A stretch of 14,862 nucleotides of DNA from Paratractidigestivibacter sp963649365 (GTDB taxonomy: Bacteria; Actinomycetota; Coriobacteriia; Coriobacteriales; Atopobiaceae): assembly GCA_963649365.1 (NCBI GenBank), contig CAVJHQ010000059.1:1-14862 (forward strand), written 5' to 3'. Within the stretch, counting starts at the first letter, position 1. Every line of letters starts with the position of its first letter. Made by a program: the position numbers and the translations under genes. The notes under the pieces were generated by a model that was not told the DNA's origin, ran no database searches, and saw nothing but the letters and a program-made list of their open reading frames with translations. This document shows positions 1-6,502 of the stretch, piece after piece.

Positions 1-470
1 GCGCAGGCGGCCTCGAGCTCGGCCTCGTCGAAGGTGAACTCGGGCGCATGCAGCTCGACGTAGGTGGGCTCGGCGCCGCAGAGGATGGCGTCGGCGCCGT
101 AGTTCTCGTAGAACGGCGAGAAGACCACGATCCGGTCGCCGGGGTTCGCGACGGTCATGACCGAGCACATCATGGCCTCGGTGGAGCCGCAGGTGACCAC
201 GATCTGCGCCTCGGGGTCGATGTCGAGGCCCATGCGCGGCGACTGCTTGGCGGCGAGCGCCGCGCGGAAGTTGGGCGCGCCCCAGGTAATGGCGTACTGG
301 TGAGGACCGGTGTGGGCGACCTCGGCGAGCCGGTCGGTGATGGCGGCGGGCGGGTCGAAGTCGGGGAAGCCCTGCGAGAGGTTGATGGCGTCGTGCTGCA
401 TGCAAATGCGCGTCATCCTGCGTATCACGGAGTCCGTGAAGCAAGAAGTGCGCCGGCTGAGTTCCTGCAT
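1..470 (-). CDS. PLP-dependent class I/II aminotransferase, N-terminal part (partial, runs off left edge)
   Basis: Reading the minus strand from the ATG at 470-468 gives about 156 codons without a stop to the window edge. The protein begins MQELSRRTSCFTDSVIRRM and continues with INLSQGFPDFDPP near residue 34, HQYAITWGAPNFRAAL near residue 58 and VTCGSTEAMMCSVMTVANPGDRIVVF near residues 95-120. These are hallmarks of fold-type I aminotransferases of the aspartate/methionine/kynurenine aminotransferase branch: N-terminal substrate-binding segment, then the PLP-phosphate-contacting CGSTEA turn. The catalytic lysine lies beyond the edge. Start choice is supported by an AAGGAG Shine-Dalgarno (complement of 477-482) 6 nt upstream. 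The enzyme should be cytosolic and transfer amino groups between an amino acid and a 2-oxo acid; the substrate cannot be assigned from this fragment. Confidence 0.9.
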   Translation of the reverse strand, partial: MQELSRRTSCFTDSVIRRMTRICMQHDAINLSQGFPDFDPPAAITDRLAEVAHTGPHQYAITWGAPNFRAALAAKQSPRMGLDIDPEAQIVVTCGSTEAMMCSVMTVANPGDRIVVFSPFYENYGADAILCGAEPTYVELHAPEFTFDEAELEAAC

Positions 471-592
471 GGTTCGCTCCTTGGCGGTCGAAGGCAAAGT
501 GCGCGCTCGATTCTGCCACGTCGCGGGACGGGGGCCGCCACGGCGCGGGCATTGGCCCCAAGTTGTTACGCGCCTCTTGCCATCCGCGCGGT

Positions 593-704
593 GCCGGCTG
601 GTCGGTTACGTGCGGGCGGTGCCGGCTGGCCGGTGCCACACGCGCAGTGCCGGCTGGCCGGCTCCTTTTGCCCGCCGCCGGCTGGCCGGCCCCACTCGTT
701 CAGC
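593..704. repeat. Four-copy tandem array, 28-bp period, core GCCGGCTGGCCGG
   Basis: The 13-bp core GCCGGCTGGCCGG starts at 593 (one mismatch, GCCGGCTGGTCGG), 621, 649 and 677: four copies at exactly 28-bp steps. The 15-bp stretches between cores differ from one another. The core is nearly self-complementary (GCCGGC-TG-GCCGG). It lies in the divergent region between the aminotransferase and the DUF2798 gene, and the period is not a multiple of three, so coding is unlikely. Function unknown; protein-binding sites or a decaying tandem duplication are both possible. Confidence 0.85.
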
Positions 705-713
705 TAGCCAAAT

Positions 714-786
714 AATCTGACGGGATTCTCACAGCCGTTACGGCCCGGATTTCGCCCCATAACGTCTGTAAGAATCCCGTCAGATT
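714..786. repeat. Long intergenic palindrome (27-bp arms, about 19-nt loop)
   Basis: AATCTGACGGGATTCT at 714-729 is perfectly inverted as AGAATCCCGTCAGATT at 771-786. The pairing continues inward (ACAG/CTGT, CGTTA/TAACG) to 740/760 with only two mismatches, c730-a770 and c735-t765. The loop is 741-759. The flanking genes point away from each other, so a terminator is not expected here. There is no T-tract on either side. It is probably a palindromic interspersed element or a large operator-like dyad. Confidence 0.85.
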
Positions 787-882
787 GTTCAGACGATTGG
801 GACTGGGCGGCAGCGCGCGAACGGCTCGAAACTATAGCTCAAACGCGCCCCAGCTCGGGGCATATCTTCACAAACTTTTCGC

Positions 883-912
883 TTACGAAGGGCGGCCCTT
901 ATCGCGTAGTAT
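883..912 (+). promoter_or_regulatory. Possible promoter of the DUF2798 gene
   Basis: TTACGA at 883-888 and TAGTAT at 907-912 are separated by 18 bp and could act as -35 and -10 boxes for the gene at 1005. The -35 match is weak, so this is a tentative call. Transcription would begin near 919, just ahead of the stem at 926. Confidence 0.35.
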
Positions 913-925
913 GACCTGCGCAGCG

Positions 926-974
926 CTGTCTCCGGGACGCTCGCCTTTGGGCGGCGAACGCCCCGTCGAGACAG
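926..974 (+). promoter_or_regulatory. Structured 5' leader upstream of the DUF2798 gene
   Basis: CTGTCTC at 926-932 pairs with GAGACAG at 968-974. Inside, CGC-T-CGCC (938-945) can pair with GGCG-GCG (949-955) across a short loop, giving a closed stem with an internal hairpin just before the AAGGAG ribosome-binding site at 988. I do not recognise a known riboswitch class. It may be a regulatory leader or simply GC-rich secondary structure. Confidence 0.35.
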
Positions 975-1004
975 GACTTCTACCTTTAAGGAGTGTTTTT
1001 CTTT

Positions 1005-1508
1005 ATGCCCAAGAACAAGCGTGAGAGCCTTCTGTTCACCTTCATCATGTGCTTCCTGATGGTGCTTTGGATGAGCATCTACAACGTGGCGCGTCAGCAC
1101 GGCGCCGTGACCGCAGAGGTCATCGCCGACGCGTGGATCGGCTTCCCGCCCGCATACATCTTCGCCATGCTGTGCGACTGGTTCGTCGCGAGCCCGCTGG
1201 CCAAGGGCTTCGCCTTCAAGCACCTCGTGACGCCGGGCAAGTCGAGCCCGCGCGCGATGACGCTCGCCGTCTCTACCTGCATGGTCTTCCCGATGGTCTT
1301 TATCATGAGCCTCTACGGCGCCTTCGAGGCCGCCTTCCACACGGGCTCGCTCGCCGTCGTGCCGATGACCTGGCTGGTCAACATCCCCTGGAACTTCATC
1401 ATGGCCCTGCCGTGGAACCTGCTGGTCGCGGGCCCGATCGCCCGTTTCCTGTTCCGTCGCGCGTTCCCCGAGGGCACCGTGCTCGCGCAGCCGGTCGCCG
1501 AGGCGTAG
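1005..1508 (+). CDS. DUF2798-like four-helix membrane protein
   Basis: The 167-aa protein starts MPKNKRESLLFTFIMCFLMV. AAGGAG (988-993) lies 11 nt before this ATG; a GTG at 993 would add only MFFF and overlaps the Shine-Dalgarno, so ATG 1005 is preferred. About four hydrophobic segments are visible: residues 9-28, 44-62, 86-108 and 123-150. The two halves look like a duplicated unit (FIMCFLMVLWMSIYNVA and CMVFPMVFIMSLYGAFEAAF), each followed by a W-I/W-N, P-rich helix. This matches the DUF2798 type of small inner-membrane protein, whose function is unknown. The gene stands alone: it ends at its own terminator and no partner is adjacent on the same strand. The family assignment comes from pattern recall and was not searched. 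Confidence 0.8.
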   Translation: MPKNKRESLLFTFIMCFLMVLWMSIYNVARQHGAVTAEVIADAWIGFPPAYIFAMLCDWFVASPLAKGFAFKHLVTPGKSSPRAMTLAVSTCMVFPMVFIMSLYGAFEAAFHTGSLAVVPMTWLVNIPWNFIMALPWNLLVAGPIARFLFRRAFPEGTVLAQPVAEA

Positions 1509-1534
1509 CCGACGGCTTCTTTGCGTTCTGTGGT

Positions 1535-1571
1535 GCGGCGGGGCTGCTTGCGCGGCCCCGCCGCTCTTTTT
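1535..1571 (+). terminator. Intrinsic terminator after the DUF2798 gene
   Basis: GCGGCGGGGC (1535-1544) pairs perfectly with GCCCCGCCGC (1555-1564) and is followed by TCTTTTT (1565-1571). It lies 26 nt after the stop codon. Confidence 0.92.
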
Positions 1572-1633
1572 ATGCCGGGCATGCACGTTAAGGGCGGCGT
1601 TCCGGCGCCAATGACCTCACAATCAGGCTCCTG

Positions 1634-1792
1634 TGATCAAAAAAACGAGATTCTGCGTGGAAAATCGAGGGGTTTAGCGAGTAGCTCGGGCGCCAGACGG
1701 TCGCGCATGGGCCTGTGGATACGCAAAACCGCAGGTCAGTAAAGTGGCCCAAGTAATCAAAACTACAACAAAGCACGCAGAACCTCGATTTT
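1634..1792. repeat. 159-bp MITE-like element, copy A
   Basis: Both this segment and 13546-13704 start with TGATCA and end with the same 37-bp block (1756-1792 here; one mismatch, C/T, against 13668-13704). The distance between the two blocks is 122 bp in both copies. The left block shares CGAGATT.TGCGTGG and a TCG-G-rich tract, and GCGAGTAG is conserved in register further in. The ends are inverted repeats: the left AAAAACGAGATTCTGCGTG matches 17 of 19 positions of the inverted right end (CACGCAGAACCTCGATTTT). No coding capacity is evident. Terminal inverted repeats, shared length and two distant intergenic locations suggest a small non-autonomous mobile element or interspersed repeat. Confidence 0.8.
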
Positions 1793-1844
1793 CTGTGCAC
1801 GGATGGAGCTAAGGACCCGGTGAAGTTGTGTATAGGTCGAGAAT

Positions 1845-1891
1845 TTGTTGACGGCTCAATAACCCAACCCTTACTGTTGATGCGTCAACAA
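1845..1891 (+). promoter_or_regulatory. MarR-type operator/promoter region upstream of the MarR gene
   Basis: TTGTTGACG (1845-1853) is inverted as CGTCAACAA (1883-1891). The right copy also forms its own dyad, GTTGA-TGCG-TCAAC, at 1876-1889. TTGACG (1848-1853) resembles a -35 box, and TACTGT (1872-1877) is a weak -10 at 18-bp spacing. Dyads over the start region of a MarR gene are the usual arrangement for autorepression. That role is inferred here. Confidence 0.5.
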
Positions 1892-1939
1892 GCTGCGTAG
1901 GCTTTACGCCTGCGCTTTGCCGTGATTAAAGGGGGAGCC

Positions 1940-2383
1940 GTGTTCGAGGAGCGCTTCGAGGACTTCGTGGGCCTCATTACCGCCATCGAGAAGGAGATCC
2001 AGCGCATCAAGACCGCCGAGCTCGGCCGTTTTGGGCTTCGCGGCGGCGACCTTATGTGCATCTACAACCTTCAGAAGCATCCCGAGGGACTGACCTCCGC
2101 CGAACTCACGCGCCTGGCCGGCATTGATCGCGCGGCGGTTTCCCGCGTGGTCGCGCGCCTTTCCAGCGAGGGGTTCGTCGAGGTGGGGGAGGACGAGGCC
2201 GGCTCGACGGGCCGTTACCGCGCCCCGATCCGCCTCACCGAGAAAGGCCAGGCCGTGATGGTCGAGGTCGACGACATTATCCGCAACGTCGTTTCGACGG
2301 CGGGCAGCGGCCTCTCCCCGTCGAGGCGCGAGGCGATGTACGCCTCGCTCTCGTCGGTGCTTGAGCAGCTCAAGGCTATCTAG
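1940..2383 (+). CDS. MarR-family transcriptional regulator
   Basis: The 147-aa protein (GTG start at 1940) begins VFEERFEDFVGLITAIEKEI. The winged helix-turn-helix follows: GGDLMCIYNLQKHPEGLTSAELTR, then the recognition-helix region AGIDRAAVSRVVARLSSEGF at about residues 66-85, then the wing STGRYRAPIRLTEKG. A C-terminal dimerisation helix ends ASLSSVLEQLKAI. Length is normal for MarR. An in-frame GTG at 1922 would add six residues but has no ribosome-binding site, whereas AAAGGGGGAG (1928-1937) precedes 1940 closely. MarR dimers bind palindromic operators and are usually released by small phenolic or oxidative ligands; the ligand here is unknown. An inverted repeat upstream (1845-1891) suggests autoregulation. 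degV follows 112 bp downstream on the same strand and could be co-transcribed. Confidence 0.9.
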   Translation: MFEERFEDFVGLITAIEKEIQRIKTAELGRFGLRGGDLMCIYNLQKHPEGLTSAELTRLAGIDRAAVSRVVARLSSEGFVEVGEDEAGSTGRYRAPIRLTEKGQAVMVEVDDIIRNVVSTAGSGLSPSRREAMYASLSSVLEQLKAI

Positions 2384-2395
2384 CCTCCGGCGCGA

Positions 2396-2445
2396 CCGAC
2401 GGCCGGCCCGTCTACCGCCACAGGCCGACGGCCGGCCCATCTACC
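2396..2445. repeat. Two 21-bp direct repeats, 29-bp offset, between the MarR gene and degV
   Basis: The block from 2396 to 2416 and the block from 2425 to 2445 are identical except for one G/A difference; both contain CCGACGGCCGGCCC and end in TCTACC. The intervening 8 bp are unrelated. The repeats lie just after the MarR stop codon and before the degV ribosome-binding site. Function unknown; they could be regulator sites or a local duplication. Confidence 0.8.
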
Positions 2446-2495
2446 AGCAAAAACCTATTCGCACGACCGCTATGCACCTAGCAGAAGGGATACCC

Positions 2496-3344
2496 ATGTC
2501 TGTACGCATCGTCACCGACTCCGCCTCCGACATCCTGCCCGGCGAGTACCCGGGCCTCGTCGTCCTGCCCCTGTCCGTCTCGTTCGGCGAGGACGTCTAC
2601 TCCGACGGCGTCGACCTCTCGCACCGGCGTTTCTACGAGCTGCTCGTGGAGAAAGAGGAGCTCCCGAAGACCGGCCAGGTCAACCCGTACGCCTTCAGCC
2701 AGGCGTTCGAGGAGGCCTACGCCGCGGGCGACGAGGTGGTGTGCATCACGCTCTCGTCGAAGCTGTCCGGCACGAACCAGTCGGCGCTGACGGCCGCCGC
2801 CGGGGCAAAGGTCGTCGTCCGCGTGGTCGACAGCCTGAACGTGTGCGTCGGCGAGCGCGTGCTCGTCGAATACGCGCTGCGGCTCGCCTCCGAGGGGCGC
2901 TCGGCCATCGAGATCGCCGACGAGCTCGTCGCCGTGCGCGAGAAGGTCAGCGTCGTGGCGCTTCTCGACACCCTCGAGTACCTGCGGCGCGGCGGTCGGA
3001 TCGGCGCGGCGGCGGCCGGCGTGGGCGCGCTTCTCTCCATCAAGCCGGTCATCTCCATCGACGACGGGGCGGTCAAGATCCTCGGCAAGGCGCGCGGCTC
3101 GAAAAACGGCCGGAACCTGTTGAGCGAGCAGGTGGAGAAGGCCGGCGGCATCGATTTCGGCATGCCGGTCGCGCTCGCTTACGCGGGCCTTACGGACACG
3201 CTGCTGCGCAAGTACATCGACGACTCGCAGGCCATTTGGGCCCCGGGGTTCCCCGACGGCAAGCTTCCGGTGCACACGGTCGGGGCCACGATCGGCACGC
3301 ACGTGGGGCCCGGCGCCATCGCGCTGGCGTTCTTCCGCGCGTAG
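2496..3344 (+). CDS. DegV-family fatty-acid-binding protein (FakB-like)
   Basis: The 282-aa protein starts MSVRIVTDSASDILPGEYPG. GAAGGGA (2484-2490) lies 5 nt upstream of the ATG; the open frame extends further upstream but without a ribosome-binding site. DegV hallmarks appear in order: TDSASD (residues 7-12), KTGQVNPYAFSQAFEEA, ITLSSKLSGTNQSA (about 86-99), VDSLNVCVGERVLVEYA, LEYLRRGGRIGAAAAGVGALLSIKP (about 161-185) and the C-terminal IGTHVGPGAIAL. DegV/FakB proteins bind a single fatty acid between two alpha/beta domains and present it to the kinase FakA for phosphorylation and phospholipid synthesis. No fakA is visible in the window, so the ligand and partner are inferred from the family. 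Preceded by a MarR gene and convergent with the MFS gene. Confidence 0.95.
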   Translation: MSVRIVTDSASDILPGEYPGLVVLPLSVSFGEDVYSDGVDLSHRRFYELLVEKEELPKTGQVNPYAFSQAFEEAYAAGDEVVCITLSSKLSGTNQSALTAAAGAKVVVRVVDSLNVCVGERVLVEYALRLASEGRSAIEIADELVAVREKVSVVALLDTLEYLRRGGRIGAAAAGVGALLSIKPVISIDDGAVKILGKARGSKNGRNLLSEQVEKAGGIDFGMPVALAYAGLTDTLLRKYIDDSQAIWAPGFPDGKLPVHTVGATIGTHVGPGAIALAFFRA

Positions 3345-3382
3345 GGGAGAGGGGCTTCGCGCTGGCGCGGGCGGCGGACGCG

Positions 3383-3511
3383 GGCAAGAAGGGCTCCGCG
3401 CTCCTGTCGCAGGTAGGGGCACCGCCGCGGGCAAGAAGGGCCTCGGGGCGGCGCGTCCTTCTCGCCAAGCGTTGCCGCCGCGCGCCCGCCGCTCGCGCGC
3501 GCCCTTCTTGC
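3383..3511. repeat. Repeated and inverted GGCAAGAAGGGC motifs between the convergent degV and MFS genes
   Basis: GGCAAGAAGGGC occurs at 3383-3394 and 3430-3441, and its inverse GCCCTTCTTGC at 3501-3511, touching the MFS stop codon. The outer motifs can pair into a large GC-rich stem between the convergent genes. There is no clean T-tract, so a bidirectional terminator is only a possibility. Confidence 0.5.
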
Positions 3512-4677
3512 TAAGCGCCTACCTGGTGATACTCCCGCTCGAAGCGCAGCGCGTAGACGCACAGCAGCGCCACGGCCGCCGCGGCGATCGGCGCGCCCAC
3601 GAGCGCGGGCCAGTTGTAGGCGAGCCCGGCGTCCAGGACCGCCTGACCGATGCTGGCGCCGACCGCGTTGCCGCCGTTGAACGCCACCTGAACGCAGGCC
3701 GAGCCGATCATCTCGCCGCCGCCGCGGCCCACCTCGACCATGGCGAGCTGCTGCGGGCTCGACGGGAAGAAGAGCCCGACGCAGCAGAGGAACATGAGCG
3801 CGGCCGAGCCGGCGCGCGAGCCGGAGAACGCGAAGATGAGCAGCATAGAGACGCAGCTCACGCCCTGGCCGATCGCCGCGGCCCAGCCGGGCGTCAGGCG
3901 GTCGCCGACCTGCCCGCCGGCCTGCGATCCCACGACCATGCCCGCGCCCGCCAGGACCAGCAGCGCCGGCAGCACCGCCTCGGGCCACCCGCCGATCGTC
4001 TCGAGCCAGGGCGAGACGTAGCTCCACCAGCAGAAGATCCCCGAGTTGCCGAGAAACACGGCGCCGAGCACGACCCAGGGGCCGGGGCGCCCGAGGAACC
4101 TGAACTGGTCGGCGAATCCCTTGCTGGCCACGGCGCCGACCTGGGGAACGAGCCGCGCGATGAGCGCGAGCGAGAGGAGCGCCCACGCGGCGACGAAGGC
4201 GAAGGCCGCGCGCCAGCTCACGAGGCCGGCGAGCAGCGTGCCGAAGGGGACGCCGAGGGTGTTCGCAAGGGTCTGACCCAGCACCATGACGGCGACGGCG
4301 CGGCTCTCCTGGCCCTTCTCGGCGAGCGCCTTGGCCACGATGGTGGCCGTGCCGAAGAAGGCGCCGTGCGGCATGCCCGAGATAAAGCGCGCGACCGTGA
4401 GCGTCGTCGCGTCGGGCGAGACGGCGGCGAGCGCGTTGCCCGCGCAGCACAGGGCCATGAACAGCAAGAGGAGCTTCTTCGGGGCGACGTTGTGGCCGAA
4501 CACGAGGATGAGGGTGCCGAAGCAGACGCCGATGGCGTAGGCGGAGATGAACCCGCCCGCTTCCGGGACCGTGACGCCGACGCCGGCGGCGACGTTCGTG
4601 ATGATGCCCATGACGACGAACTCGGCAAAACCCAGGGCGAACGCCCCGGCCGCGAGTGCGAGCAGGCCCTTCTTCAT
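3511..4677 (-). CDS. MFS transporter, DHA1 (AraJ/PbuE-like) family
   Basis: The 388-aa protein starts MKKGLLALAAGAFALGFAEF. A GGAGG site 8 nt upstream of the ATG (4677) supports this start; an upstream in-frame extension would translate the 129-bp repeat and is unlikely. About twelve hydrophobic segments fit a proton-coupled drug:H+ antiporter-1 exporter. Recognisable DHA1 features are FAEFVVMGIITNVA in helix 1, VARFISGMPHGAFFGTATIVA near residue 95, LGQTLANTLGVPFGTLLAG, and QVAFNGGNAVGASIGQAVLD near residue 340. The substrate is not determinable from sequence. B. subtilis PbuE, a purine exporter of about this length, belongs to the same family and a purine importer gene is divergent here, so purine efflux is an attractive but unproven inference. 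Transcribed divergently from the AzgA permease and convergent with degV. Confidence 0.9.
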   Translation of the reverse strand: MKKGLLALAAGAFALGFAEFVVMGIITNVAAGVGVTVPEAGGFISAYAIGVCFGTLILVFGHNVAPKKLLLLFMALCCAGNALAAVSPDATTLTVARFISGMPHGAFFGTATIVAKALAEKGQESRAVAVMVLGQTLANTLGVPFGTLLAGLVSWRAAFAFVAAWALLSLALIARLVPQVGAVASKGFADQFRFLGRPGPWVVLGAVFLGNSGIFCWWSYVSPWLETIGGWPEAVLPALLVLAGAGMVVGSQAGGQVGDRLTPGWAAAIGQGVSCVSMLLIFAFSGSRAGSAALMFLCCVGLFFPSSPQQLAMVEVGRGGGEMIGSACVQVAFNGGNAVGASIGQAVLDAGLAYNWPALVGAPIAAAAVALLCVYALRFEREYHQVGA

Positions 4678-4768
4678 CGACGAAACCTCCAGGGAGAGCT
4701 GGGCGCGAGCGGCCCGCGGGCGAGCCGCGGGCGGGCCGCGGGCGCACCGCGAGTAAACGACCCGAGTG

Positions 4769-4774
4769 AGTATA
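4769..4774 (-). promoter_or_regulatory. Candidate -10 box of the MFS gene
   Basis: The minus strand reads TATACT at 4774-4769, about 90 nt upstream of the MFS start. No good -35 box is visible. Instead a GGAAGCCTTCC palindrome (4810-4820) lies 35 nt further upstream, an arrangement repeated at the ABC operon promoter. Confidence 0.45.
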
Positions 4775-4803
4775 CGCGCCCCCGCCCAGGCTTCCCCCTT
4801 TTC

Positions 4804-4932
4804 GAGTTTGGAAGCCTTCCAAACTTTACGGAGCCGTCTTTGCAAAGAAGCGCGGCGCTGTTACCTGCGGATATACGAAATTCAACTGATCTTTGGAAGG
4901 CTTCCGAACTTTGGAAGGCTTCCGAACTCCGG
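4804..4932. repeat. 129-bp interspersed repeat with three GGAAGSCTTCC palindromes, copy 1
   Basis: The segment begins GAGTTTGGAAGCCTTCC and ends GGAAGGCTTCCGAACTCCGG. It aligns without gaps to 6510-6638 over all 129 positions, about three quarters identical by hand alignment. Conservation is strongest at both ends and over TACCTGC.GATATA in the middle. The palindromic core occurs once at the left (4810-4820) and twice at the right (4895-4905 and 4913-4923, 18-bp step). The two ends are inverted relative to each other, as in MITE-like elements. It sits in the divergent region between the MFS gene and the AzgA permease gene. Confidence 0.9.
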
Positions 4933-4968
4933 GGGCGGTCGGGGACGGCCGGGTGCGGCCGGGGGGGG
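4931..4968 (+). other. G-quadruplex-capable G-rich tract
   Basis: Four G-runs (5, 4, 3 and 8 G) are separated by loops of 5, 6 and 7 nt, satisfying the usual G3+N1-7 pattern. It starts at the edge of the 129-bp repeat and lies on the non-template strand about 155 nt upstream of the purine permease gene. Whether it folds is unknown. Confidence 0.55.
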
Positions 4969-5019
4969 CGGCCGAGGGCGCGGCAGAGAGCGCTGGGGGC
5001 GCGAAACGTGACTGGTTTC

Positions 5020-5061
5020 GTTGCGCAACTGGCACAAGTACGTGACAAATGCCCCTATACC
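5020..5061 (+). promoter_or_regulatory. Candidate operator/promoter of the purine permease gene
   Basis: GTTGCGCAAC (5020-5029) is a perfect 10-bp palindrome. TATACC (5056-5061) is the best -10-like hexamer before the gene, though no convincing -35 is correctly spaced. I see no purine-riboswitch core in the leader from 5062 to 5122. Confidence 0.3.
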
Positions 5062-5122
5062 TCGCGCGTAGTGATAAACCCCTAAACTGTCCGATCACGT
5101 TCTTCCAAGGGAAAGAGGGAAC

Positions 5123-6436
5123 ATGGACAGAATCTTCCACATCACTGAACGCGGCTCGACGCTCGCCACGGAGGTCCGTGCCGGCGTGACCACGTTCCTC
5201 GCGATGGCCTACATCATCGCGGTGAACCCCGCCGTGCTCTCCGCCGCGGGCATCGACTCCGAGGCGCTCGCCTGCGCGACCTGCGTCGGCGCGGGCATCA
5301 TGACCATCTGCATGGGCGTCTTCTCCAACCGCCCGCTCGCCTGCGCCTCCGGCCTGGGCATCAACGCCATGGTCGCGGGCATCACCACCACGCTGTGCGG
5401 CGGCGACTGGCACGTGGCCATGGGCGTCATCTTCCTCGAGGGCATCGTCATCCTGCTGCTCGTTGTGTGCGGCCTGCGCGAGGCCATCATGGACGCCATA
5501 CCGGTCGTCCTGCGCCACGCGATCTCGGTCGGCCTCGGCCTCTTCATCGCCATGATCGGCCTGACGGACGCCGGCATCATCACCGCCGGCAACGGCACGC
5601 TCGTCGGCCTGGGCGACGTCGCCTCGCCGACCTTCATCGTCGGCGTGATCTCCACCGTGGTCACCGTCGCGCTGGCCTGCGCGGACGTCCGCGGCGCGCT
5701 TCTCATCGGCATCGCGGTCGCCGTGGTCGCCGGCATCCCGCTCGGCGTGACGCCGTTGCCGACCTCGATCGTCGCCAAGCTCGACCTCTCGACCTTCGGC
5801 GCGCCCTTCGCCGCGACCTCCGACGGCAGCATCGCCTTCGTCAAGGTCCTGACCGACCCGACGCTGCTCGTTGTGGCCTTCTCGCTGCTCATGAGCGACT
5901 TCTTCGACACCATGGGCACCGCGATGGCCGTCGCCAAGCAGGGCAAGTTCCTTACCGAGGACGGCGAGGTCGAGAACATCCGCGAGATCCTGCTCGTCGA
6001 CTCCGCGGCCGCGGCCGCTGGCGGCCTCTTCGGCGTCTCCTCCATCACGACCTTCGTCGAGTCCACCTCCGGCGCCGCCGACGGCGGCCGCACCGGCCTC
6101 GCCTCCATCGTCACGGGCCTGCTCTTCGTCCTGACGGCCTTCTTCTCGCCCGTCGTCGCGTGCGTGTCCAGCGCCGCGACCTGCGGCGCGTTGGTCTACG
6201 TCGGCTACCTGATGATGTCCGAGGTCACCGAGATCGACTGGTCCGACATCTCCGAGGGCTTCCCGGCGTTCATGATCGCCGCCGGCGTGCCGTTCGCGTA
6301 CTCGATCTCCGCCGGCATCGGCCTCGGCTTCATCTCTTACGTGGTCATCGCGATCTTCAAGCACGAGGCCAAGGAGGTCAAGCCCCTTATGTGGGTGGCC
6401 GCCGCTGCGTTCCTCGTGTACTTCTTCGTGTCGTAG
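5123..6436 (+). CDS. AzgA-type adenine/guanine/hypoxanthine permease (NCS2-like)
   Basis: The 437-aa polytopic membrane protein starts MDRIFHITERGSTLATEVRA. AAGGGA (5108-5113) lies 9 nt upstream. Family signatures: TTFLAMAYIIAVNPAVLSAAG (residues 24-44); the glycine-rich ACASGLGINAMVA (about 73-85); LLMSDFFDTMGTAMAVA (about 254-270, the conserved DFFDT motif of helix 8); and TTFVESTSGAADGGRTGLAS (about 312-331, helix 10 substrate region). AzgA proteins import purine bases by proton symport. Within the AzgA/PbuG/PurP group the exact base cannot be told from sequence. The gene is monocistronic: divergent MFS on one side and a terminator-like palindrome on the other. It is bracketed by two direct copies of a 129-bp repeat. 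It would supply purine salvage alongside the de novo genes downstream. Confidence 0.95.
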   Translation: MDRIFHITERGSTLATEVRAGVTTFLAMAYIIAVNPAVLSAAGIDSEALACATCVGAGIMTICMGVFSNRPLACASGLGINAMVAGITTTLCGGDWHVAMGVIFLEGIVILLLVVCGLREAIMDAIPVVLRHAISVGLGLFIAMIGLTDAGIITAGNGTLVGLGDVASPTFIVGVISTVVTVALACADVRGALLIGIAVAVVAGIPLGVTPLPTSIVAKLDLSTFGAPFAATSDGSIAFVKVLTDPTLLVVAFSLLMSDFFDTMGTAMAVAKQGKFLTEDGEVENIREILLVDSAAAAAGGLFGVSSITTFVESTSGAADGGRTGLASIVTGLLFVLTAFFSPVVACVSSAATCGALVYVGYLMMSEVTEIDWSDISEGFPAFMIAAGVPFAYSISAGIGLGFISYVVIAIFKHEAKEVKPLMWVAAAAFLVYFFVS

Positions 6437-6502
6437 CGCTTCTTGCCAAGCGCGCCGGCGCCCCTTCGCGCCCGCCTTGCGCCCCAAAGCCCGTCTCGCC
6501 CG

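Noticed and set aside
593..704. CRISPR array
   Set aside because: The conserved core is only 13 bp with 15-bp gaps, there are four copies, and no cas gene is nearby; unit sizes do not fit a CRISPR repeat-spacer structure.
714..786. Integron attC site
   Set aside because: The outer arms do not carry the RYYYAAC/GTTRRRY core sites, and no integrase or cassette structure is present.
3472..5085. Plus-strand frame of 537 codons opposite the MFS gene
   Set aside because: Low-complexity Arg/Glu/Asp shadow of the MFS gene that also crosses the 129-bp repeat and divergent promoters.
5062..5122. Purine riboswitch before the purine permease
   Set aside because: The conserved purine-aptamer segments (TATA..., TTTCTACC, CCG-rich junctions) are not visible between the promoter region and the start codon.
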